Below are positions 1-5,208 of a stretch of DNA of 5,294 bases, in pieces; the first letter of the stretch is position 1; every line of letters starts with the position of its first letter. The stretch is from DASVEE01 sp036399695. Its GTDB lineage: Bacteria > Acidobacteriota > Thermoanaerobaculia > Gp7-AA8. Below the pieces are notes generated by a model. That model saw nothing but the letters and a program-made list of their open reading frames with translations. It was not told the DNA's origin and did not search any database. A program made the position numbers and the translations under genes. The stretch is taken from the NCBI GenBank assembly GCA_036399695.1, contig DASWMP010000191.1:1-5294 (forward strand), read 5' to 3'.

Positions 1-1
1 C

Positions 2-2602
2 GAAGAGGGGGTGCTCGGATCGTCCGGCCAGCGGCTCATGCTCGAAAAGAAGCAGATCCTCAGCGACTACGGCATCTCCGAGCGTACGCTCGACGTGCTG
101 GGCCGCGAGCGCCTCGTGCGCGAGGAGCGGCGGATGGAGAGCACCTTCTACGAGCTGAGTCACGACCGGCTCGCGGAGTCGGTGTTTGCCGCGCGAAGCG
201 CGAAGCTGCCGAAGTCGGTGAGACGCGCGTTGTGGGTTTCCGGGGCGGCGGCGCTGCTGGTCGCGGCGCTGGTGATCCTCGCTGTCCTCCTGCTCTCGAA
301 CCGGACCGTCCAGCAAGAACGCGACGACGCCGAAAATCTCCTCGGTTTCCTGCTCGGCGAGCAGTTCCTCGGTGAGGTGCGCGACGTCGGTCGCAGCACG
401 TTGCTGCTGGAAGTGCAGGAGCAGGTCGACCGCCGCGACGTCGGGATGAGCAGCGCGTTGAATCGCGGGCTGTCTCTGCGCAATCTAGGTGAGATCCGGC
501 GCACCGGAGGCAACGTCGGCGAGGCGGCGAATCTGTTCCTCGCGTCATTGAAGGCGTTCGAGAGCGCCGGCAACAGTCCGGATGCCGCGCGCGAGACCGC
601 CCGCGCCCACGATCGCCTCGGCAACGCGCTCGTGAGCCAGGGGAAACTCACCGAGGCCCTGCCTTACATCCAGGCCGCCGACAAATACTGGCGCATCGTG
701 GCCACGTCGTCAGGGCCGGTGGACGTCGTCCGCGCCGATTGCACGAGCATGGCCGAGAGCCTCGTGACGACGGCCGAGGTGAAGACCCGCATGGGAGACG
801 CGGCGCCCGCGCTCGCCGATCTCGAAAGGACGTTCACGATCCTCTCGGAGCTGATGTTCGGCCGCGGCCAGTCGCCGCCCGAATGCGGGCCGATGGCGCA
901 GCAGGCCGCTCCGTATCCCGATCCGGACGTGATGCAGGCCCTCACCCGGGCCGCGCTCGCACGAGCCGTGATTTTTTCCTCGGTGGAAGATCATGAAGGC
1001 GCTGCCGTACTCGCGGAACAGGCACGCCTGCTGCGGCCGTCGTCGATGTCCGCGCGGAAGACCGCGCTGCTCACGCTGGCGTCGCGCGGCGACGTGCATC
1101 GCGTCACGTCGCCCGCAACCGCGCTCGCCGACTATCGAAGAGTGCTCGCGGAAGCCGAAGAGCTGCGGCGCTCCGATCCGGACGATCGGCTGTGGCAGCG
1201 CGAGCGCGCGGCCTCGCAGTTGTTCGTGAGTGCCGGTATCGTGGCCTGCCATCAGAAGCCCGGTGCCTGCGCGCCCATGCCGTCGCTCGACGATGCGGAA
1301 GCGCTGGTGTTCGAGGCCACGGCTGCCCTCCGTTCGCTGGCGGCGGCCGATACGACGAACATGTCGCTGCAGGACGATCTCGTCTGGGCCGCGCAGGCCC
1401 GTTCCGCGATTCTGGCGGCGCGCGGCGGCCAGGAGGCCGAGCGGCTCTGGCTCATCGGCAGTGCGCGACGGCTCCAGGATCAGGCGGTGCGCGATCGGCA
1501 CGACGCCCGCGCCGAACAAACGGCGGTGCGCCTCCTCGGCGAGGAGGCCGATATCCTCCTCGCGCTCGGACGCGTTCCCGAAGCGCGGGAGACGATCCGT
1601 CGCGCGGCTGACCGGGCCATGAAACTGGTGTCCGCCCATCCTCAGAACGCCCTCTACTTCGACACGCTGGCCGTCACTAGGGCGCGCGAGGCGGTGCTCC
1701 TGGGCAAGGCCGGCGATGCGAAGGGGGCCGCTGCCGCGTCCGCGGAGGAAAGGCGAGCCACGGCGCAATCCGAGCACCTCGATTCGAGACACCGGCTGGC
1801 ATCCGAGGCGCTGCGCGGCCGGGGGATGAGCCACGTGGCCGAAGGCTCGCGGCTCCTGAATGCGCAGCCGCCTGATTACGGAGCGGCGACTCGGGAGCTC
1901 GCCGCCGCCGAGTCAGTGCTCCGGGAAGCGGCGCGCCGGCGGCCCGCGTCGTACGCGACCTACGACGAGCTTCGCAACGTCTACGACTGGCGCCAGCAGA
2001 CCGACGCCAGACTCGGAAGGAAAGCGGAGCGCTTCGAGGCTCTCAGCGCGTCGATGCACGCGGCCCAGATCGCGGCGTGGCTGGCACCCGAATCCGCGCG
2101 CAGCACGATGAACAACCGGCTCCTCGAGGCGCGCAACGTGTTCGCCCAGGCGCTGATCGCCCAGAACGAGAGGAAAAGCAACGAAGCGGCACTCGGCCTG
2201 ATGCAGGAGGCGGTGGTCGTAGCCGACAGTCTCGTGCAGCGCGAGCCTGACAACCCCGACTACCGTTTCTCCCTCGCCGATGCGAAATCCGGCCTGGGCA
2301 TGATCCGCCGCAACCTCGGCTCCGCCGGCTGGGAGAACGCCATCCGCAGTGGCTTGATCGACGTACAGCGAGCCGCAACGCTGGCTCCGAACAACGTCAC
2401 CTTCCGTATCAGACAGGCCGCCTGGCGCCAGTACCTCGCCGACGAGCTGTCGAAGAGCCCGGGAGAGCAGGACCGCGCCGCCGCGGAGCTCGCACTCGCC
2501 CTCCAGGCCTACGAGGAAGCCGCCCGCCTCGACCCGAAGAACGTCACGGTTCAGGAGGGGCTGCGCAAGGTGCGCGCGTCGATGGGAGCCGCGAAGCTCT
2601 GA
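2..2602 (+). CDS. STAND-NTPase-type membrane protein with C-terminal TPR domain (5' partial)
   Basis: Frame 2 is open from the first complete codon (position 2) to a TGA at 2600-2602, so the start lies upstream; the GTG at 11 is only the first in-window start codon and has no ribosome site. Numbered from that GTG, residues 20-58 end in FYELSHDRLAESV. This resembles the (Y/F)EL-HD-LA motif that closes the winged-helix part of many bacterial STAND NTPases (family knowledge); the P-loop itself would be upstream and is not seen. Residues 74-96 form one strongly hydrophobic transmembrane helix preceded by KSVRR. After it comes a charged linker and LLGFLLGEQF...VGRSTLL, like the segment linking membrane helix to TPRs in such proteins. 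The remaining 700 or so residues are Ala/Arg/Leu-rich helical repeats with TPR-like spacing, clearest near 150-185, 196-230 and 823-855 (LALALQAYEEAARLDPKN). The topology suggests a cytoplasmic NTPase side and an extracytoplasmic TPR side. Role inferred: signalling or scaffold protein; effector unknown. The domain assignment rests on short motifs only. Confidence 0.85.
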   Translation, partial: EEGVLGSSGQRLMLEKKQILSDYGISERTLDVLGRERLVREERRMESTFYELSHDRLAESVFAARSAKLPKSVRRALWVSGAAALLVAALVILAVLLLSNRTVQQERDDAENLLGFLLGEQFLGEVRDVGRSTLLLEVQEQVDRRDVGMSSALNRGLSLRNLGEIRRTGGNVGEAANLFLASLKAFESAGNSPDAARETARAHDRLGNALVSQGKLTEALPYIQAADKYWRIVATSSGPVDVVRADCTSMAESLVTTAEVKTRMGDAAPALADLERTFTILSELMFGRGQSPPECGPMAQQAAPYPDPDVMQALTRAALARAVIFSSVEDHEGAAVLAEQARLLRPSSMSARKTALLTLASRGDVHRVTSPATALADYRRVLAEAEELRRSDPDDRLWQRERAASQLFVSAGIVACHQKPGACAPMPSLDDAEALVFEATAALRSLAAADTTNMSLQDDLVWAAQARSAILAARGGQEAERLWLIGSARRLQDQAVRDRHDARAEQTAVRLLGEEADILLALGRVPEARETIRRAADRAMKLVSAHPQNALYFDTLAVTRAREAVLLGKAGDAKGAAAASAEERRATAQSEHLDSRHRLASEALRGRGMSHVAEGSRLLNAQPPDYGAATRELAAAESVLREAARRRPASYATYDELRNVYDWRQQTDARLGRKAERFEALSASMHAAQIAAWLAPESARSTMNNRLLEARNVFAQALIAQNERKSNEAALGLMQEAVVVADSLVQREPDNPDYRFSLADAKSGLGMIRRNLGSAGWENAIRSGLIDVQRAATLAPNNVTFRIRQAAWRQYLADELSKSPGEQDRAAAELALALQAYEEAARLDPKNVTVQEGLRKVRASMGAAKL

Positions 2603-2648
2603 CCCTCACCACCGCGCGGTGAGATGGCCGCGGCCGGCGGTGCGCGCC

Positions 2649-2955
2649 ACCGGAAATCAGTCGTCGGTCACCGAAAATCGGCGACCGATCTGTCGACCCG
2701 ACAGATCGATGACCGATTTTCAGTCGCTGATCACCGAAATTCGGTCACGCCTGACCGAAATTCGGTCGCTGGTCACCGGAATCCGGTCACGCCTGACTGA
2801 AATTCAGTCGCTGGTCGCCGGAATCCGGTGACCGATGAGTGTTTTCCGGAGATCGATCACCGAAAATCACTCATCGATGACTGATTTCCGCGGATCGATC
2901 ACCGAAATCCGGTGACCGCTCACCGAAAATCACTCATCGATCACCGATTCCCGGT
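2649..2955. repeat. 15-unit tandem array, exact 21-nt period, palindromic 13-nt cores
   Basis: Fifteen 13-nt cores are centred at 2655, 2676, 2697, 2718, 2739, 2760, 2781, 2802, 2823, 2844, 2865, 2886, 2907, 2928 and 2949, every interval exactly 21 nt, separated by 8-nt spacers. The best cores are ACCGAAATTCGGT (2733, 2754), ACCGGAATCCGGT (2775), ACTGAAATTCAGT (2796), GCCGGAATCCGGT (2817) and ACCGAAATCCGGT (2901). Others, such as ACCGAAAATCACT (2859, 2922), are less symmetric, and some (2712, 2838, 2880) read like the reverse complement of the usual core. Unit 3 (2691) is unrelated in sequence but is itself a 10-bp palindrome (2686-2695 with 2699-2708). In the middle the spacers alternate CGCTGGTC and CACGCCTG, giving a 42-nt higher-order repeat (2711-2752, 2753-2794, 2795-2836). 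Elsewhere they are GATCGATC or CATCGATG, themselves self-complementary. A 22-nt block at 2857-2878 recurs at 2920-2941, 63 nt (3 x 21) away. Function unknown: it could be a phased protein-binding array, iteron-like DNA, a structured RNA or a minisatellite. Confidence 0.9.
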
Positions 2956-2991
2956 CGACGCCGGCGGAATCTCGGAGCGCCGTGGCGATGA

Positions 2992-3156
2992 GGAGGGTGT
3001 CTCAAAACGGCGCCTGCGGGCGCGGACAGACAGGAGTGTCTGTCCTACATTCAGTTCTCGCCGGATGTTTCAATGTAGGACAGACACTCTTGTCTATCCG
3101 CGCCGCAGGCGCCCGGCTCCTCGAAGGCGCTAACGTCTGTTTTTGAGACACCCTCC
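2992..3156. mobile_element. MITE-like non-autonomous element, 165 bp, with TIRs and 5-bp TSD
   Basis: The ends are perfect 16-bp inverted repeats: GGAGGGTGTCTCAAAA at 2992-3007 and TTTTGAGACACCCTCC at 3141-3156. The flanking direct repeats GATGA at 2987-2991 and 3157-3161 form a target-site duplication. The homologous sequence at 5239-5265 has a single GATGA between the same arms, which gives an empty-site comparison within the window. There is no transposase ORF inside, so movement would need an enzyme in trans. The interior is a long inverted repeat (3010-3112), placed asymmetrically: 2 nt from the left TIR but 28 nt from the right one. I cannot assign the TIRs to an IS family from memory with confidence; a 5-bp duplication fits several families. 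Confidence 0.88.
3010..3112. repeat. Internal long inverted repeat made of two REP-like units
   Basis: Arm 3010-3051 matches the reverse complement of 3072-3112 with two substitutions and one single-base indel, around a 20-nt loop (3052-3071). Each arm also contains its own hairpin. On the plus strand GTAG (3075-3078) is followed at once by GACAGACA-CTCT-TGTCTATC (3079-3098). On the minus strand CTAC at 3045-3048 reads GTAG followed by GACAGACA-CTCC-TGTCTGTC (3044-3025). A GTAG head followed by a hairpin is the classical layout of REP sequences mobilised by RAYT (REP-associated tyrosine) transposases, and two in opposite orientation resemble a BIME. The match to that family is by architecture only; no RAYT gene is in the window. 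The whole can fold as one long stem or as a cruciform. Confidence 0.7.
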
Positions 3157-3244
3157 GATGAGCCACCGCACTCCGAGATTGTCTTACCGTACGAGCCGGT
3201 GCGCGGGCGATGCGCCTTCAGCCCGCTCCGCGCGCGGCAGCGTC

Positions 3245-3268
3245 GTAGCCCCGGGCGCGAGCCCGGGG
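3245..3268 (+). repeat. REP-like hairpin with GTAG head and GCGA tetraloop
   Basis: GTAG (3245-3248) is directly followed by a perfect 8-bp stem, CCCCGGGC (3249-3256) with GCCCGGGG (3261-3268), closed by GCGA, a GNRA-type loop when read on the plus strand. Head plus hairpin is the REP layout. Upstream, 3181-3244 holds only a weaker 6-bp stem, GCGGGC 3203-3208 with GCCCGC 3221-3226, and no gene. Confidence 0.6.
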
Positions 3269-3291
3269 TCAATCGCAGGTTCCCTTTCATC

Positions 3292-3338
3292 GAGCCGGCG
3301 TGAGCCGGCGGCACGGTGTCGCCGGCTCACGCCGGCTC
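3292..3338. repeat. Perfect 19-bp inverted repeat with nested GTGA hairpins
   Basis: GAGCCGGCGTGAGCCGGCG (3292-3310) is perfectly complementary to 3320-3338 around a 9-nt loop (3311-3319). Each arm is itself a hairpin, GCCGGC-GTGA-GCCGGC at 3294-3309 on the plus strand and the same on the minus strand at 3336-3321, so it can form one long stem or two small GNRA-type hairpins. It could act as a bidirectional terminator between the convergent genes, but no U-tract follows on either strand. Confidence 0.75.
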
Positions 3339-3342
3339 CCAT

Positions 3343-3399
3343 TCAGCCACCGCTCTTTTACACGTGTAGCAGAGCGGTGGCTGATCGCCACCGCACTCC
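3343..3399 (-). repeat. Three-arm palindromic module, inverted copy of 5240-5294
   Basis: A perfect 14-bp stem (3343-3356 with 3371-3384) encloses a loop containing the self-complementary TACACGTGTA (3359-3368). A second perfect stem, GCGGTGGC (3374-3381) with GCCACCGC (3387-3394) and loop TGATC, uses the same middle arm, so only one of the two can form at a time. The reverse complement of this stretch aligns with 5240-5294: the first 30 nt differ at one position, and the TACACGTGTA loop is in the opposite orientation. The protease gene lies between these two inverted copies. Confidence 0.8.
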
Positions 3400-3403
3400 T
3401 AAT

Positions 3404-3500
3404 TAGACATGACGCTGGGGTCACACCTTCGGTCTTCGACATAGACATGACGCTGGGGTCACACCTTCGGTCTTCGGCAAAGTGCGAAGCTCTGACCCCA
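3404..3500. repeat. 38-nt tandem duplication ending in an imperfect palindrome
   Basis: A 35-nt sequence beginning TAGACATGACGCTGGGGTCA occurs identically at 3404-3438 and 3442-3476, a 38-nt period. TGGGGTCA in the second copy (3454-3461) is complementary to TGACCCCA at 3493-3500, and inside it CTTCG (3472-3476) pairs with CGAAG (3485-3489), so the second copy ends in a larger imperfect hairpin. No ORF with a start and ribosome site was found here. Identical copies point to a recent duplication or to a mobile repeat family; which one cannot be decided from one locus. Confidence 0.75.
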
Positions 3501-3501
3501 A

Positions 3502-3539
3502 TCGGGGGGAGCGGCAGCTCGCGCCACCGCTCCCCCCGA
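3502..3539 (-). terminator. Strong hairpin just downstream of the protease gene
   Basis: TCGGGGGGAGCGG (3502-3514) and CCGCTCCCCCCGA (3527-3539) form a perfect 13-bp, mostly G-C stem with a 12-nt loop. It begins 14 nt after the protease stop codon, the usual place for a terminator. On the minus strand the sequence that follows is TTGGGGTCAGA, without a U-tract, so this would be an atypical intrinsic terminator or a 3'-end-stabilising hairpin. Confidence 0.45.
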
Positions 3540-3553
3540 CACAACGCGGAGTC

Positions 3554-5044
3554 TCAAGGTTCGACGCAGTAGGGTCTGTCGCAGCAGTACGTGTGACAGC
3601 AGGGCTCGCCGCAGCACGGGTCGCCGGCGCAGGGATCGACATAGGTGCCGGCGTACACGCTCTGGACCGACTGGCCCGTGTAGCCGGAGTTGTCCGTTAC
3701 CGTGAGCGTGACGGTGAACGTTCCTTCGTACGGGTAGGTGTGGCTGACCGCCGCCCCGGAGCCGCCCGTGCCATCACCAAAGTCCCAGGAGTAGCCGACG
3801 ATGCTGCCGTCAGGGTCGTAGCTGCCGGAAGCGTTGAAATCCACCCAGGTGCTCGACGCTGTGTACGTGAAGGTCGCCACCGGCGGCGCGATACAGGCGG
3901 GCGTCGGATTGTAAGTGAGCACGGCCACGCCGAGCCGGTCGATGTAGTTGATCGGCATGTAAAGCGCGTCGCCATCGCTGTACGCACCGCTGTTGATGCC
4001 GTACGCGATGTTTTCGAGGAACCAGGGACCGCCGCTGTCGCCCGGCGCGCTCAAGGTCGCGCCGTAGCCGTTCACGCGCACATACGTGTCGTCAGCGTTC
4101 GGGACGTAGCTCGGCCTGGCACTCTTGGACTGGATGTACCCGCAGGTGCGCCCCGTCGTCGTGCCCCACTTGCAGACGTAGCTGCCGGTCGACTGATCGG
4201 CGCGGCCGCGGGTGCCGATGCAGCCGCGATAGCCGAAGCCGCTGTTGAACTCATTCGTGACCTCGGTGTACGGACAGGCGGTGTGCCACTGCACGTCGGC
4301 CGAGTCGTAGAAGACTTCATTCGCGAACGGCAACGGCAGCCCCTGGAAGGTCTGGTAGTTGCCGCAGTGACCCGCGGTGGAGATGCCGACCTGATAGGAG
4401 TAAATGTTGCGGACCGTAAACCCGCCGGTGCAGTAGCCCGGGTCGCCGTCGCCTCCGCGCAGGACCGACGGCTTCGCAAGCGCCGGTACGGCGATGATCT
4501 CGACGCGCTCCGGCAGGGCGGCACGCTCGGCCGCGATGGCCGACCGCAGCGCCTGTGGCCGATCGGTCTGGATCTCGACACGGTTCTCCTGGACGTTGAT
4601 GTCCGTGTCAACGGCGAAGCCGTGGCGCTTGACGCGCTGCAGGGCAGCCGCCCGGCGCGTGTCGAGCTGCGCGAGTGACGCCGCGGCCCGGCGGTTCTCG
4701 ATCGCGACGCCCGCCAGCGGCGTTCCGGCGAGCCGCGTCCGCAGCCGCGCTTCGGCCGCCGCCTCCTGAAAGCGCACGACGATCTTGAACTGCGGCTTGT
4801 GCTCGATCCACAAGCCGGCGAAGCTCGGCTCCTGTTCCGCGAGCATGGCCTCGAGCAGGCCGACCTCCACCTGGAGACGAAGCCGGCGCACGGCCTCATC
4901 GCGCGTAACGCCATTTTGTGCCGCATAGGATGCGGCATCCTGAAGAAGAGCCTCGCTGGGCGGATTGCCCGCCTGGGCAAAAGAGGGGAGGGAGAAGAGC
5001 GCACACACAACGGCTGCAAACAGCAAACGACGTAAGCTGTACAT
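3554..5044 (-). CDS. Secreted S1E-type (streptogrisin/alpha-lytic-like) serine protease with PKD domain and Cys-rich tail
   Basis: 496 residues, ATG at 5044 with a good ribosome site, TGA at 3554. Residues 1-25 are a Sec signal peptide (RR, hydrophobic core, SFAQA). Residues about 30-190 resemble the folding prodomain of this family (GLWIEHKPQFKIVVRF, helical repeats). The chymotrypsin-fold catalytic domain spans about 195-380: His226 in STAGHC, probable Asp250 in DSADVQWH, Ser337 in APGDSGGP. Cys205/Cys227 and Cys291/Cys301 (in VCKWGTTTGRTCG) sit where streptogrisin-like enzymes form disulfides. Residues about 386-463 form a PKD domain (SYDPDGSIVGYSWDFGDG, HTYPYEGTFTVTLTVTD), often linked to substrate or surface binding in exported enzymes. 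The last 25 residues are Cys-rich with CC pairs at 477-478, 482-483 and 487-488. The predicted role is extracellular proteolysis after autoprocessing; specificity is unknown. All catalytic residues are present, so it is probably active. The protein fold is near certain, the role of the tail is unknown. Confidence 0.95.
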   Translation of the reverse strand: MYSLRRLLFAAVVCALFSLPSFAQAGNPPSEALLQDAASYAAQNGVTRDEAVRRLRLQVEVGLLEAMLAEQEPSFAGLWIEHKPQFKIVVRFQEAAAEARLRTRLAGTPLAGVAIENRRAAASLAQLDTRRAAALQRVKRHGFAVDTDINVQENRVEIQTDRPQALRSAIAAERAALPERVEIIAVPALAKPSVLRGGDGDPGYCTGGFTVRNIYSYQVGISTAGHCGNYQTFQGLPLPFANEVFYDSADVQWHTACPYTEVTNEFNSGFGYRGCIGTRGRADQSTGSYVCKWGTTTGRTCGYIQSKSARPSYVPNADDTYVRVNGYGATLSAPGDSGGPWFLENIAYGINSGAYSDGDALYMPINYIDRLGVAVLTYNPTPACIAPPVATFTYTASSTWVDFNASGSYDPDGSIVGYSWDFGDGTGGSGAAVSHTYPYEGTFTVTLTVTDNSGYTGQSVQSVYAGTYVDPCAGDPCCGEPCCHTYCCDRPYCVEP

Positions 5045-5047
5045 GGT

Positions 5048-5055
5048 TCACCTTT
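5048..5055 (-). promoter_or_regulatory. Ribosome binding site of the protease gene
   Basis: On the minus strand AAAGGTGA precedes ACC-ATG. The AAGG core ends 6 nt before the ATG at 5044, a normal spacing, and this ATG starts a proper signal peptide, which together fix the start. Confidence 0.8.
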
Positions 5056-5208
5056 CTGAGTTGGGAGTTGATGGCCGCACAACCGCGGCCTGGCACAATC
5101 AGGACTGCTTCACTGCAAGCGAGCTCGCTGTCATCGACTCCGTGTTGGAGGGACAGCGATCCGGATTTCCTGCCTGATGCCGCGTGCAGTCGATGCCGCG
5201 CCTGCGCC
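5056..5208 (-). promoter_or_regulatory. Upstream region of the protease gene (no clear promoter)
   Basis: This 153-nt stretch should hold the protease promoter, but I see no convincing sigma70 -35/-10 pair on the minus strand. It contains a 6-bp hairpin (GGCCGC 5073-5078 with GCGGCC 5085-5090) that would lie in the leader about 28 nt before the ATG, a perfect 12-nt palindrome AGCGAGCTCGCT (5118-5129) that could be an operator, and a direct repeat GATGCCGCG at 5176-5184 and 5192-5200. All regulatory roles are inferred from position only. Confidence 0.3.

Larger units (their letters stand above)
2968..3180. repeat. Palindrome split by the MITE-like insertion
   Basis: The arm at 2968-2986 (AATCTCGGAGCGCCGTGGC) pairs with 3162-3180 (GCCACCGCACTCCGAGATT) with 17 of 19 positions matching. 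With the insertion removed they would close a hairpin with the 5-nt loop GATGA. A related uninterrupted version is present at 5239-5265 (GCGGTGGC-GATGA-GCCACCGC), so the ancestral form can be read directly. The repeat lies directly after the last unit of the 21-nt array, and the array's last core plus this palindrome form the module that recurs at 5209-5294. Confidence 0.85.

Noticed and set aside
710..1834. 374-codon open frame on the minus strand
   Set aside because: It is opposite the TPR gene, rich in Arg/Gly/His as expected of a shadow frame, and has no ribosome site.
2605..2623. CTCACC/GGTGAG hairpin just after the first gene as a terminator
   Set aside because: Only 6 bp with no U-tract; the neighbouring GGCCGCGGCC (2626-2635) and CGGTG/CACCG (2638-2652) are also short and of the kind expected in GC-rich DNA.
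2649..2955. CRISPR array
   Set aside because: The 21-nt period, palindromic cores and 8-nt recurring spacers do not fit 28-37 nt repeats with unique spacers of about 30 nt; no cas gene is present.
2912..3133. 73-codon frame overlapping the array and the MITE
   Set aside because: It runs across the insertion boundary and the hairpins, has no ribosome site, and its composition follows the repeats.
3482..4678. 398-codon open frame on the plus strand
   Set aside because: It is antisense to the protease gene, whose motifs are unmistakable. Long antisense frames are common in GC-rich coding DNA, and this one shows no recognisable domain.
5056..5180. Sigma70 promoter for the protease (TTGCAG-like -35 on the minus strand)
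   Set aside because: No acceptable -10 element lies at the right distance.
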